DNA of 64,000 bases from Pseudobdellovibrionaceae bacterium (GCA_020635055.1 JACKAN010000017.1:1-64000); one strand, 5' to 3'; numbered from the stretch's first letter, positions 1 to 8,562 are shown. A program made the numbers and translations. The notes: a model not told the origin generated them from the sequence alone.

Positions 1-626
1 TTGCAGAAAGCAAAAGCTTGTTTATTAGTAATTGTAGGTGGCATGGACGCGCCAGAAGAAAGGCAACCAGTAATTTGTTTTGAGTTAACAGGGCTTGCGG
101 GATTGGTATCTATAATTTTTTTCAAAAAAATGGGCTTAAGATTTCGGGTGAGGTTTCCATCAAAACTTATCATTAGATTTGCCAAAAACCGATTAGGATC
201 GCCTGTGCGTTGAAAGTTTATAAATTGAATGCTGTCGACCAATAAATTATTTGTAATTGCAGAGGGAGGGATTCCATTCTGAATTAGTATCGGCGATCCG
301 GGTGTTGAACTGGCATGAAGGCTAGTAAGTGTGATTGTTTGTGAAGCGAGAATTGGATCTGTGCTGGTGTCAATGGTAAAAGGAGCACTGGGGTTAAGTG
401 TGGAATTAGTTAATTCTGCACTACATATGGCTCCATCGCTCAATGCGGCAATAAGTAATTTTTCTGTATCCAATTTGGCCAAATTTTGTGTGAGATAATT
501 AATTTCACGGAGTTGAGAAGCCATAAAGCTAGTCATGGCAGAAATTATGATGGCTAAAATTCCGGTAGCAACCAAAACTTCGATGATACCCATGCCTTGT
601 TTATCAATGCTTCTCATTTTTTTCAT
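1..626 (-). CDS. Type IV pilin-like (prepilin) protein, 3' end outside window
   Basis: This minus-strand frame is open from ATG 626 to the window edge (208 codons, no stop), so the C-terminus is missing. The N-terminus has a short basic leader (MKKMRSIDKQG), then a prepilin cleavage-like Gly followed by MGIIEVLVATGILAIII. That gives Glu at +5 of the mature protein and a hydrophobic helix, the class III signal processed by PilD-type peptidases. The remainder is Ser/Thr-rich and looks like a pilin head domain. An AGGTG ribosome site lies about 9 bases upstream of ATG 626; a second in-frame ATG is at 617. It is probably a minor pilin or pseudopilin of a type IV pilus or type II secretion apparatus; which one cannot be told without the neighbours. 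Confidence 0.8.
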   Translation of the reverse strand, partial: MKKMRSIDKQGMGIIEVLVATGILAIIISAMTSFMASQLREINYLTQNLAKLDTEKLLIAALSDGAICSAELTNSTLNPSAPFTIDTSTDPILASQTITLTSLHASSTPGSPILIQNGIPPSAITNNLLVDSIQFINFQRTGDPNRFLANLMISFDGNLTRNLKPIFLKKIIDTNPASPVNSKQITGCLSSGASMPPTITNKQAFAFC

Positions 627-1150
627 CTTTTTTTCACCTGGGAACCCATATTTAATCCTTCCTGACATCCCTATAGATATTTGCTAATAAGTAACTATAA
701 ATATATGCTTGCACTTCTAAAATAGTTATTCAAGTAATAATTCAGCAGTTCCCTATGAGAAACTGTTGCGAAAGTCCGGTTTGCAAAATCCAGTTTAAAA
801 TATTTCAAGTGTGAAAGAGGTTTTTGTATAGTCAAGCGACCGTACTCCAGTTCGTTCGACATCTATAGCCGATCGTCATCAACCAGATTCCTTAAGTATG
901 TTATCCGCCTCTTTAAGGGACTTCGAATTGATTCACATTTACACCCTTGTTGAGATGCAAAAGAAATAAGTGAATATGGGGGCAATTAAACTCATAGGGA
1001 ACGGCTAAAAACAATTGCTGCATGGCGGAAATCGTTAGTCGCCTTTATAGTAAACATTACGAATATAATGGGGCAATTAAGTAGACATACTTAGTTGCAA
1101 AAATTATCCTCTTATTTGTAGCAAGTGATCTACAGAAAAACGGTTTCTAT
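627..1150. other. Intergenic region with 12-bp inverted repeat
   Basis: I see no gene here. The region separates divergent genes and should hold both promoters. It contains a perfect 12-bp inverted repeat, GTTCCCTATGAG at 748-759 and CTCATAGGGAAC at 991-1002. It also has two near-identical short direct repeats (GGGGCAATTAA) around 979-989 and 1071-1081. These could be remnants of a small mobile element or regulator sites. Confidence 0.5.
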
Positions 1151-2905
1151 ATGGAAAAAATAAATAAAGAAAAAGGTAAATGTGACCCCAATGAAGTTGC
1201 AGTAAAAAGCCTGTTTCTTGGGCCGGCAGCAGAAAATGCAGATTGGTTAGAAGGGACACTCAAAGAAATATTTTTTAAATGGTTTGAGTGGCGACGAAGA
1301 ATCAACATCAATGATAGTCCCATTATTTCCAGTGAGGATCAATTGTTGCCGCAATTTATGGAAAAACAATCTCACACAAGAGAAGTCATAAGAGACCTTC
1401 TGAATCGCTTTGAGGCTGAGATCCCAAAGTTTTCGCCAAGATATATTGGACATATGTTTTCGGAAGTGAGCATGCCGGCTTTGTTAGGTCACTTTATAAC
1501 TTTGCTTCATAACCCAAATAATATTTCCCCTGAGGCCTCTAAGGTGGGTACCGAAATTGAATCTGAAGCTGTGAATTATTTAAAGAAACTTGTTGGATTT
1601 AATAATGGTTGTGGACATTTTACTTCGGGTGGCACTGTCGCTAATTTTGAATTTTTGTTTCGCGCTAGAGAAAGGTGGGCGATATGGCTAGCCACAGCTT
1701 TGGCCACGGGTTCAAAAGATGTTATGCTGTCTTCACATATGGGCTGGGCGCAGTATGATAAAATTAAAAGTGGTGCTGCTAACACAGATGTTGCAAAATT
1801 TTATTTGTTAGACCGTTATCGCGAGGCCTATGACAACATTAAAAGTGCAACTGGTTTAACTATTAGCGATCCCGTACTACTGGTTCCGTGCAGTAAACAT
1901 TATTCGTGGCCCAAAGCCATGCACTATTTGGGATTAGGTGAATCCAACATTCGTTATTTAGAACTGGATTCATGGGGGCGGGCCACTACGAAGAGTTTAA
2001 AAGAGCAAATTGAATTAGCGATTCAGAAAAAAGAACCCATCTTAGGGGTGGTAGGAGTTGCGGGCACCACAGAGCTGGGAACCGTTGATCCCATAAATGA
2101 GTTTATTGAAGTTCTAGATAACTATAAAAAAAATAAAGGCTACAATATTTGGCTGCATATTGATGGCGCTTATGGTGGATTTTTTAGAAGTTTAATTGAA
2201 AACACAAGTGATCACGGATTTATATCTGAACATTCTCGTGCCAGTTTAAGAGCCATTGAAGAAGCTGATTCTGTGACCTTAGATCCTCACAAGTTGGGCT
2301 ATGTACCTTATGCTTCGGGAGCTTTTGTTTGTCGCAATGAACGCAATTATTTTATAAGGTCTTTTACTGGGCCCTACATAGTTAGTGAAGAAAAAAATGT
2401 GGGCAACTACACTTTAGAGGGATCAAGATCGGCAGCAGGAGCTGTGGCTACCTACACTTCTATTAAATCATTTAACTCCATTCAGGGCTATGCTAAAATT
2501 CTTAAAAGAACATTGGCCTCAAAAAACGATTTTCAAAAAAATCTGCAAAATTCTAAGGTTAATTTTTATATACCTGGTGGTTTGGACACAAATATACTTT
2601 GTTTTATCCCCATGGGCAGGTCGCGAAATTTATCTGAAATCAACCAGCAAACTTTAAGGCTTTATTATCGTATTCACGAAGCTGGAAAGTATTGGATTTC
2701 AAAAACAACTCTTTCAAAAAAAGGTTTTCATAAACTGATAGCCGATTTTTGTAATTCCAATCAAATTGAGTCTGACACAGATGATTTAGTGCTATTGCGC
2801 TTAACCTTAATGAATCCATTTATCATATCTAAAGAGAGCACTGTGGATCATGTAGCGAGTTTTTGTAAAATTCTCGAAAATGAGTTTATTAAACTTGAGA
2901 GTTGA
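1151..2905 (+). CDS. PLP-dependent group II decarboxylase family protein
   Basis: A 584-residue member of the pyridoxal-phosphate fold-I group II decarboxylases (glutamate / aromatic amino acid / tyrosine decarboxylase superfamily). Visible motifs are the cofactor-binding TSGGTVANFE segment (about residue 160), WLHIDGAYGG with the ring-pairing Asp338, and DPHKLGY with the Schiff-base Lys381. It should remove the alpha-carboxyl of an amino acid in the cytoplasm, giving an amine. The substrate cannot be read from sequence. The length exceeds the usual 450-500 residues, mainly through an N-terminal extension of about 80 residues. No strong ribosome site precedes the ATG. The stop codon lies only two bases from the end of the converging ferredoxin gene. 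Confidence 0.85.
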   Translation: MEKINKEKGKCDPNEVAVKSLFLGPAAENADWLEGTLKEIFFKWFEWRRRININDSPIISSEDQLLPQFMEKQSHTREVIRDLLNRFEAEIPKFSPRYIGHMFSEVSMPALLGHFITLLHNPNNISPEASKVGTEIESEAVNYLKKLVGFNNGCGHFTSGGTVANFEFLFRARERWAIWLATALATGSKDVMLSSHMGWAQYDKIKSGAANTDVAKFYLLDRYREAYDNIKSATGLTISDPVLLVPCSKHYSWPKAMHYLGLGESNIRYLELDSWGRATTKSLKEQIELAIQKKEPILGVVGVAGTTELGTVDPINEFIEVLDNYKKNKGYNIWLHIDGAYGGFFRSLIENTSDHGFISEHSRASLRAIEEADSVTLDPHKLGYVPYASGAFVCRNERNYFIRSFTGPYIVSEEKNVGNYTLEGSRSAAGAVATYTSIKSFNSIQGYAKILKRTLASKNDFQKNLQNSKVNFYIPGGLDTNILCFIPMGRSRNLSEINQQTLRLYYRIHEAGKYWISKTTLSKKGFHKLIADFCNSNQIESDTDDLVLLRLTLMNPFIISKESTVDHVASFCKILENEFIKLES

Positions 2906-2907
2906 AT

Positions 2908-3141
2908 TTACTCGCCGTCACTGCCAATGGCTTCAACTGGGCAACCCTCTAAAGCTTCGCGACAGAGTTCCTCTTCTTCTGGATTTTTTGGTTGAATATT
3001 GACGTAGGCGTGGCCATCGTCTTCATTCATGGAGAAATTGTCAGGGGCCGCCAAAACGCAGGCATCGCAGGCGATGCACTCTTTATCGACATAAAATTTC
3101 CCTGGTTTATTATCTTCGTATTTATTACTTTTATCGGCCAT
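2908..3141 (-). CDS. Small 4Fe-4S ferredoxin
   Basis: A 77-residue cytoplasmic electron carrier. The cluster ligands are visible as Cys22-x2-Cys25-x2-Cys28 (CIACDAC) and Cys67 followed by Pro (GCPVEAIG), which fits one cluster of the [4Fe-4S] single-cluster type. A fifth cysteine, Cys60, might form a disulfide. The region between the cysteines is acidic (NEDDGHAYV, PKNPEEEEL), typical of ferredoxins that dock on basic partners. It stands alone, convergent with the decarboxylase and divergent from prfC, so its redox partner is unknown. Confidence 0.9.
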   Translation of the reverse strand: MADKSNKYEDNKPGKFYVDKECIACDACVLAAPDNFSMNEDDGHAYVNIQPKNPEEEELCREALEGCPVEAIGSDGE

Positions 3142-3255
3142 AGCTGGGGCTCAATATAAAAGAGCTGAAGAGTCATTACAAGTAAAATCCCCTAAGCTGG
3201 GCTTGAATATAATGAACTAAATTGTTAGTAGATAATAAATTACTGTGAGATCAAA

Positions 3256-4842
3256 ATGAGTTCAGCTGACATTAAAAAAGAAATTGCCCGCCGTCGCACC
3301 TTTGCCATTATTTCGCATCCTGATGCCGGTAAAACCACAATTACCGAAAAAATTCTATATATTGGTGGGGCTATCCGCGAAGCTGGAGAGGTCAAAGGCA
3401 AAAAAGGAACAAAGGCCGCCACCTCGGATTGGATGACCATGGAGAAAGAGCGTGGAGTTTCCATTACATCGAGTGTTATGCAGTTTGATTTTCAGGATCT
3501 TCGCATCAATTTACTAGATACACCTGGTCATAAAGATTTTGGTGAAGACACCTATCGCACTCTTATAGCTGCGGATTCAGCCGCCATGTTGATAGATGCG
3601 GCAAAGGGTGTGGAAATCCAAACTCGAAAACTCTACGAAGTCTGCCGTTTGCGCAAAATCCCTATATTTACCTTTGCTAATAAAATGGATCGTGAGGGCA
3701 AAGATCCTCTAGAGTTAATTGATGATGTGGAAAATACACTGGGCATAAAGTGTTATCCAGTCACTTGGCCAATAGGTATGGGTGGAGAGTTCAAAGGGCT
3801 TTACCATCGATTGCAAAATAAAGTTTACTATTATGAAAAGGGCAAGGAAGAGCCTGAGATAAAATCCGTAACTGGGTGGCAAGATAACAGCATAAAGGAG
3901 CGTGTGGGAGAAAGACTCTTTGATAAGCTTCAAGAGGACATGGAGCTATTAGAGTTGGCTCTGGGACCTTTTGATAAAGAAGAATTTTTAGCCGGAAGAG
4001 TCAGTCCCATGACTTTTGGAAGTGCCAAGTACACCTGGGGTGTGGATTTGTTTTTGGAACTTTTCGCCCAACATTCACCTCCGCCAATGCCAAGAAAAAC
4101 CACCAGTGGCGAACTTGTTGATCCCTATGATGATACATTTTCTGGCTTTGTGTTTAAAATACAAGCCAACATGGACCGCAAGCACAGAGATCGCGTTGCT
4201 TTTGTAAGAATATGTTCTGGTAAATTTGAACGAGGCATGAAGGTGAAGCATGCGCGATTGAACAGAGAAATTCGTTTAGCCTATGCGAACCAGTTTATGG
4301 CCAAAGACCGGGAAACAGTAGAGGAGGCTTATACGGGTGATATTGTGGGAGTGAACGACAGTGGAAACTTTCAAATTGGCGATTCTATATTCGTAGGCAC
4401 TCATGCTGAGTTTTTGCCAATGCCCCGATTTTCTCCCGAAGTTTTTGCCAAACTTAACATTAAAGACCCCTTAAAAAGAAAGGCATTGCAAAAAGCACTT
4501 CAACAGTTGTCAGAAGAAGGCATGGTGCAAATGTTTTTTGATCCTTTTTACGGCAAACAAGATCCTATTTTAGGCGTTGTGGGGGAGTTGCAATTTGATG
4601 TATTATTGTTCCGCCTTAACGATGAGTATGGTTTGGAAGTAAAATTGGAAAGGCAGCCCTATTCTGTGGCGCGCTGGCCAGTCAAAAAAGATGGAAAACT
4701 CATTGGCTCTGCAATCCATGGTGGAACCAAATTATATATGGATCACAATGAGCGACCCGTGGTGCTCTTGGCTAAAGAGTGGGATTTAAACTGGTTGCTA
4801 AAAGAAAACCCCGACCTCGAATTTAAGTTTACAGGAGAATGA
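3256..4842 (+). CDS. prfC: Peptide chain release factor 3
   Basis: A 528-residue GTPase close to the E. coli RF3 length. RF3 removes RF1/RF2 from the ribosome after peptide release. The G domain shows the P-loop SHPDAGKTT (residues 20-28), DTPGHKDFGEDTYR (G3), and NKMDREGKDP (G4). The second half has the EF-Tu-like domain II and the RF3-specific C-terminal domain (QPYSVARWPV near the end). Udk follows after one base, so the two are surely cotranscribed. The start is ATG 3256 with GTGAG nearby. Confidence 0.95.
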   Translation: MSSADIKKEIARRRTFAIISHPDAGKTTITEKILYIGGAIREAGEVKGKKGTKAATSDWMTMEKERGVSITSSVMQFDFQDLRINLLDTPGHKDFGEDTYRTLIAADSAAMLIDAAKGVEIQTRKLYEVCRLRKIPIFTFANKMDREGKDPLELIDDVENTLGIKCYPVTWPIGMGGEFKGLYHRLQNKVYYYEKGKEEPEIKSVTGWQDNSIKERVGERLFDKLQEDMELLELALGPFDKEEFLAGRVSPMTFGSAKYTWGVDLFLELFAQHSPPPMPRKTTSGELVDPYDDTFSGFVFKIQANMDRKHRDRVAFVRICSGKFERGMKVKHARLNREIRLAYANQFMAKDRETVEEAYTGDIVGVNDSGNFQIGDSIFVGTHAEFLPMPRFSPEVFAKLNIKDPLKRKALQKALQQLSEEGMVQMFFDPFYGKQDPILGVVGELQFDVLLFRLNDEYGLEVKLERQPYSVARWPVKKDGKLIGSAIHGGTKLYMDHNERPVVLLAKEWDLNWLLKENPDLEFKFTGE

Positions 4843-4843
4843 T

Positions 4844-5458
4844 TTGTCGTCAGTTCTACTAATTGGAGTTTCAGGCGGCAGCGGGAGTGGAAAAACCACA
4901 TTTGCTAGACAACTCTTCGATTATTTGGGTCCTGATTCTTGCAGTATTTTATACCAAGATTCCTATTATTTTGATCAGAGTCGAAATTTTAAAGGGGATG
5001 GCAGCATCAATTACGATCATCCCAGGGCCATTGATTTTTCCTTGATGTCCCTTCACTTAGAACTTTTAAAAGAGGGGAAGCCCATTGAGGTTCCACAGTA
5101 CTGTTTTAAAACCCATAAAAGATTAAAGGAAACCACTCACTTTGCGCCGAAGCCGGTAATTGTAATTGACGGCATATTGATTCTGTCTCAACCTCGAGTT
5201 CGATCACTATTTGATGTGAGTGTTTATATTGATACCCCAGAAGAAGAAAGATTTCGTCGACGTTTGGAAAGGGATGTGCAAGAGCGAGGAAGAACCCCCG
5301 AGGGAGTCATCAAGCAATTTGCCGCGACAGTGAAGCCCATGCACGATCAATTTGTAGAGAGCTCTAAAAAATTTGCTAATTTTGTTTATCCGGGTACCGA
5401 AAATTTTGTGCCCAAAATTATTGATTTTTTTAATGAACTCGAAACAAATTATTTATAA
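4844..5458 (+). CDS. udk: Uridine kinase
   Basis: A 204-residue P-loop kinase that phosphorylates uridine/cytidine in pyrimidine salvage. The Walker A is GVSGGSGSGKTTFAR at residues 8-22. YQDSYYFD and NYDHPRAIDF are the conserved substrate-binding blocks of the uridine kinase family, and the lid region RRLERDVQERGR follows. The start is TTG 4844, one base after the prfC stop, with AGGAGA ideally placed upstream inside the prfC end, so translation is probably coupled. The 3' end overlaps the convergent gene by six bases. Confidence 0.9.
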   Translation: MSSVLLIGVSGGSGSGKTTFARQLFDYLGPDSCSILYQDSYYFDQSRNFKGDGSINYDHPRAIDFSLMSLHLELLKEGKPIEVPQYCFKTHKRLKETTHFAPKPVIVIDGILILSQPRVRSLFDVSVYIDTPEEERFRRRLERDVQERGRTPEGVIKQFAATVKPMHDQFVESSKKFANFVYPGTENFVPKIIDFFNELETNYL

Positions 5459-5890
5459 GCCCCACTGTTTGATCAAATTGCCAAGAATATTTTTGTTTTC
5501 TTGGAATTGTTGATAGTGTTGTTGGTTTTTTTGCTTATTTTCATTTCTTTTATCAAAAATTAAATCCAGTGTTTGGCTGGGCTCCCATTTATTTTCAATT
5601 AGATAATTCACTCGGTCTTCAAACACATTGGAGGCCAAAATAACGCGAGTTTCATTTAGAATTACAAATTGGTAGCGAATTTTATTTTGATGTTGCAAAA
5701 AGACTCTGGCCGAATAGGTGTCTTCTTCAGTTTTCATCAAAACCTCATGCTGGCGCACTTGGGGTTCTTCAATGATTTTTAGCAGTAAACGTTCGTTGTC
5801 TCTAAGAAGTAATCCACTCAATTCAAAAATAGTTTTAACATTATCGCCACGAGTTTTGGTGGAGTCTACAAATAATGGGTTTGCTTTCAT
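5453..5890 (-). CDS. Hypothetical protein coupled to ParA
   Basis: I do not recognise this 145-residue protein. It has no signal peptide or membrane segment and is mixed alpha/beta in character. The last 30 or so residues are Gln/Asn/Lys-rich and probably helical (KRNENKQKNQQHYQQFQENK). Its ATG overlaps the stop of the upstream parA gene (ATGA arrangement), so the two are translated together and the protein may be a partner or cargo adaptor of the ATPase. It is not a ParB: no helix-turn-helix or CTP-binding GxxRxxA box is visible. Confidence 0.7.
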   Translation of the reverse strand: MKANPLFVDSTKTRGDNVKTIFELSGLLLRDNERLLLKIIEEPQVRQHEVLMKTEEDTYSARVFLQHQNKIRYQFVILNETRVILASNVFEDRVNYLIENKWEPSQTLDLIFDKRNENKQKNQQHYQQFQENKNILGNLIKQWGL

Positions 5891-6636
5891 GTGTCTAGTA
5901 ATCCTTTAGATAGTTTTACATAAGCTTTAGATGCAGGATTCTGTGGGGCATAAGCAAAAACGGGAAGGTGCTGATGGTGAGCTTCTTCAACGGCAATGCT
6001 GTCGGGAATATAATCCCTAAAAACTTTAAGTTGATAAATTTCTTGGACCCTCTCTATAACTTCTCTGGCGATCTTTCGGTTTTTGTAGCGAGTGATCACC
6101 ACGCCCTTAACATTCACTTTGTGACCCAAGCCAGTTCGAAGGTTTTTTAAGGTATCTAAAATAAGTTCGATACCCTTCAAAGAAAAATACTCCGGGCAGA
6201 TGGGAATAATAATATCTTTAGAGGCCATAAGAGCATTAATAGTTAAAAGCCCCAGAGAGGGCGAGCAGTCAATAAGAACATGATCATATTTCGAGTGAAG
6301 ATTTTTAAGTTTTCGTTTAAGAAAGCTTTCGCGACCAAACTGTGGCGCTAACTGAATGTCCACTCCGCTCAGCATAATCTCACCAGGAATCATATCAAAG
6401 CCAAAGCTTTCAGAGGAAACGGTGGCTTCATCGGCACTCATTTGGCCAATAAGCACGTCGTAGATGGTTTTATCAAATTCTCTATCGGCAAAAACAGATC
6501 TTGTTGCCGAGGATTGAGGATCTAAATCTATAAGAAGAATTTTTTTTCCTTCTTTGGCCCAAGCCGCGGCAATATTAATTGAAGTAGTTGTTTTTGCAAC
6601 GCCTCCCTTTTGATTGATCACAGATGTTACTTTCAA
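5887..6636 (-). CDS. ParA/Soj-type ATPase (orphan)
   Basis: A 249-residue ATPase of the ParA/MinD class, which forms ATP-dependent patterns on DNA or membrane to position chromosomes, plasmids or protein clusters. The deviant Walker A is INQKGGVAKTTTSIN (residues 7-21), with the switch I DPQSSAT and Walker B LIDCSPSLGLLTINAL. There is no C-terminal amphipathic MinD helix, so a nucleoid-bound ParA is more likely. The start is TTG 6636 with GGGGA upstream. There is no parB next door; instead the unknown 145-residue gene overlaps its stop. A copy of a repeat (6694-6725) lies in the promoter region. Confidence 0.85.
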   Translation of the reverse strand: MKVTSVINQKGGVAKTTTSINIAAAWAKEGKKILLIDLDPQSSATRSVFADREFDKTIYDVLIGQMSADEATVSSESFGFDMIPGEIMLSGVDIQLAPQFGRESFLKRKLKNLHSKYDHVLIDCSPSLGLLTINALMASKDIIIPICPEYFSLKGIELILDTLKNLRTGLGHKVNVKGVVITRYKNRKIAREVIERVQEIYQLKVFRDYIPDSIAVEEAHHQHLPVFAYAPQNPASKAYVKLSKGLLDT

Positions 6637-6693
6637 AGTGAATCCCCTTTACTGAACCTATGCTAAAAATTCTAGCATGAAATATCCAAAGGT

Positions 6694-6725
6694 TCCCGGT
6701 TAAATTTACGAGGTGCACTTAGTCA
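6694..6725 (+). repeat. 32-bp direct repeat, copy 1
   Basis: Begins TCCCGGTTAAATT and ends GAGGTGCACTTAGTCA; it is 28/32 identical to the copy at 7890-7921 in the same orientation. The core extended upstream (6691-6711) is 20/21 identical to the minus strand of 51771-51791, beside an insertion-sequence remnant. It is probably the end of a mobile element. Confidence 0.75.
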
Positions 6726-6820
6726 CAAAACAGCATTCATCATTTTTTTAAAAAAAACTCTTTGTTACATAACAGTTCCAGGCTAGCATATTTAAATATT
6801 TTTAATTGAGTGGGGGATAA

Positions 6821-7843
6821 ATGTTTAGAAAATATGCCTTTTTATCTTTATTGATTTTTATAAATTCAACACTGGCTGTTGCAAAGGCAGCTGATCAGCC
6901 GGTAAAAATAGTAAAAGACAGTGTTAATCGAAAGGTTACTATCCATATAGATGTGGAATTCACTAAAGGGCCACAAGTGGACTACTTGTTCTTGATCGAC
7001 AATTCTGGAAGTATGTACAAATATCAACAACAATGGGCTAAAAACTCAGAGATACTTGTTGATAAACTCAAATCATCCTTTGTTGATTTTCATTTTGGAG
7101 TCATTTCCAGTGATTCAACAGTAAGAGCCGGCGAGTTATTAGGTGAAGCTAAATTCATAACCGCGAGCACTCAAGATTGGCCAAGTAAATTGAAACAAAA
7201 CATGAATATTGGAACAGAGGGTAATTGGACAGAAGTTTTTTTTGAAAACACCCTGTTGGCACTTACAGAACCACTAGTGAGTGGCGCCAACCACGGGTTC
7301 TTACGACCTTCAGCAAAATTGAGCCTTATCTATATAACGGACGGTGATCAAGCAGACGGCATGAAGCCTCTTGAATTTGCCTACAGATTAACTTCCGAAG
7401 TAAAAGCTTTGGACCAGCTGGAATTTAATGCCTTTGTCTTAACTGAGTCGGACAGGCATTCTAATTCTTGTTTGCCCGACGATTCAATTCGTAGTGGTAC
7501 AGCTCAAAATATTATAGAAGCTGTGCGAATTATAGGCAGGGGTAAAGCATACGACTTATGCTCTCTAGATCCTGAACAGCAAATGTTTGATTTTGTTGAA
7601 AGTATAGTGCCTTCAGCAAGCACTGAGTATCGCCCTATGGAAAAAATAGATAATATAGAGCTGGTGGGTAATGTGAACTTAGCGACATTGAAAGTTAGCC
7701 ATGGCACGCAGGTTATCCCTAATGACCAGGTCTTAGGCTGGAGTTACGAATCAAAAAGCAACTCAGTAGTTTTCTCAACTGACATTGCCTGGGAGATCCA
7801 AGCTGAGGGAACTCCTATAAATATAAACTACGAACTCCTTTAA
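6821..7843 (+). CDS. Secreted VWA-domain protein
   Basis: A 340-residue exported protein. It has a Sec signal peptide (FRKYAFLSLLIFINSTLAVAKA, cut near residue 24) followed by a von Willebrand factor A domain. The metal-ion-dependent adhesion site is seen as D60-N-S-G-S, with a downstream ITDGDQADG loop providing further ligands. Such domains bind proteins through a divalent cation. The last 90 residues form a separate domain ending in ININYELL. There are two cysteines in the mid region. It is monocistronic with its own GGGGG ribosome site (gtgggggataa ATG). Direct repeats lie on both sides (6694 and 7890), so the gene may have arrived as a unit. Its ligand and role are unknown. Confidence 0.8.
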   Translation: MFRKYAFLSLLIFINSTLAVAKAADQPVKIVKDSVNRKVTIHIDVEFTKGPQVDYLFLIDNSGSMYKYQQQWAKNSEILVDKLKSSFVDFHFGVISSDSTVRAGELLGEAKFITASTQDWPSKLKQNMNIGTEGNWTEVFFENTLLALTEPLVSGANHGFLRPSAKLSLIYITDGDQADGMKPLEFAYRLTSEVKALDQLEFNAFVLTESDRHSNSCLPDDSIRSGTAQNIIEAVRIIGRGKAYDLCSLDPEQQMFDFVESIVPSASTEYRPMEKIDNIELVGNVNLATLKVSHGTQVIPNDQVLGWSYESKSNSVVFSTDIAWEIQAEGTPININYELL

Positions 7844-7889
7844 GGGCGACAGTCGACTTTTTCATCGCGAGCGCGTTAAGTTTTGGGAG

Positions 7890-7921
7890 TCCCGGTTAAA
7901 TTCTTGAGGTGCAGTTAGTCA
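7890..7921 (+). repeat. 32-bp direct repeat, copy 2
   Basis: Same orientation as copy 1 at 6694-6725, 28/32 identical (shared TCCCGGTTAAATT, GAGGTGCA and TTAGTCA blocks). It lies just after the stop of the VWA gene, so the pair brackets that gene. Confidence 0.75.
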
Positions 7922-8078
7922 ATTGCTGCACATTTAAATAAAAAAACATCACTTACATTCTCAGAGGGCTTCTCGAAAAAGCTCTCGGTAGGGCTCAAGG
8001 GCCAACTGTGCGGGTTTGCAATCATCATTATTTCGAGAAATGCTTTTTTAAAAAAAACAATTAAAACCAGTTAAATCT

Positions 8079-8107
8079 AAAAAAGCGTTCATTATGAACG
8101 CTTTTTT
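8079..8107. terminator. Bidirectional intrinsic terminator
   Basis: A perfect stem AAAAAAGCGTTCA / TGAACGCTTTTTT with a 3-base TTA loop. It has an A-run on one side and a T-run on the other, so it can stop transcription from both the VWA gene and the convergent EF-hand lipoprotein gene. Confidence 0.85.
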
Positions 8108-8172
8108 CTCTTTCTAGTCTTACGAAAAATGCAGGCGCAGTAATTAGCAGGCCGTCGTTGCACTTTTAAAAG

Positions 8173-8562
8173 TTACTTCTTGTCGAGTTTGCAGCTGCCT
8201 GACTCACACTTATGTTTGCAACCTTTACCATCGGCAGAATCACATTTGTGTTTGCAGGAGCCACAACTGGCTTTGTCCCTGAACATGCATTTACTCATGC
8301 CTTTGCATCCCGCTTTTTCCATCTTACTTTTCATGAATTCCATTTTTTCTTCTTTTGTGATTTTGCCATCACTATTGGCATCCATTTTTTTGAACATATC
8401 CTTATGAGCGGCATCAAACTCTTCTTTAGATACGGCTTCATCTTTGTTGGTATCCATCTCCATCCACATTTTTTTCATATGACTGTGATTGTGATGTTTA
8501 CCCCGTGAACTTTGACAGCCCACTACAGTTAATAGTATTAAAGCTAAAAATATTGTTTTCAT
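8173..8562 (-). CDS. EF-hand lipoprotein with Cys/His-rich tail
   Basis: A 129-residue predicted lipoprotein: signal peptide MKTIFLALILLTVVGC with lipid-accepting Cys16. It then has a His/Met-rich stretch (GKHHNHSHMKKMWMEM) and two EF-hand calcium loops, DTNKDEAVSKEE and DANSDGKITKEE. The C-terminus of about 45 residues has nine cysteines in CGSCKHKC/GKGCKHKCESGSC patterns. EF-hands bind Ca2+; the His/Met and Cys clusters suggest an added ability to hold transition metals such as copper or zinc (inference). AGGAGGACTCT precedes the ATG. It is monocistronic and convergent with the VWA gene across a shared terminator. Confidence 0.8.
   Translation of the reverse strand: MKTIFLALILLTVVGCQSSRGKHHNHSHMKKMWMEMDTNKDEAVSKEEFDAAHKDMFKKMDANSDGKITKEEKMEFMKSKMEKAGCKGMSKCMFRDKASCGSCKHKCDSADGKGCKHKCESGSCKLDKK

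Larger units (their letters stand above)
7844..8172. other. Intergenic region: repeat, structured segment, terminator
   Basis: Holds repeat copy 2 (7890-7921). Next comes a GC-richer segment closed by a 9-bp inverted repeat (TTCTCGAAA 7970-7978, TTTCGAGAA 8031-8039) followed by a T-run, with an internal AGCTCT-CGGT-AGGGCT hairpin. This could be a small RNA or a terminator. A strong bidirectional terminator at 8079-8107 follows. Confidence 0.5.

Noticed and set aside
1..213. Plus-strand 70-codon frame
   Set aside because: It lies antisense to the pilin-like gene, which has a clear prepilin leader and ribosome site.
5453..5890. ParB partner of the ParA gene
   Set aside because: No helix-turn-helix or ParB box is visible in this 145-residue protein.
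8180..8508. Two plus-strand frames of 75 and 98 codons
   Set aside because: Antisense shadows of the EF-hand lipoprotein gene; Phe/His-rich because of the complementary Lys/Met codons.
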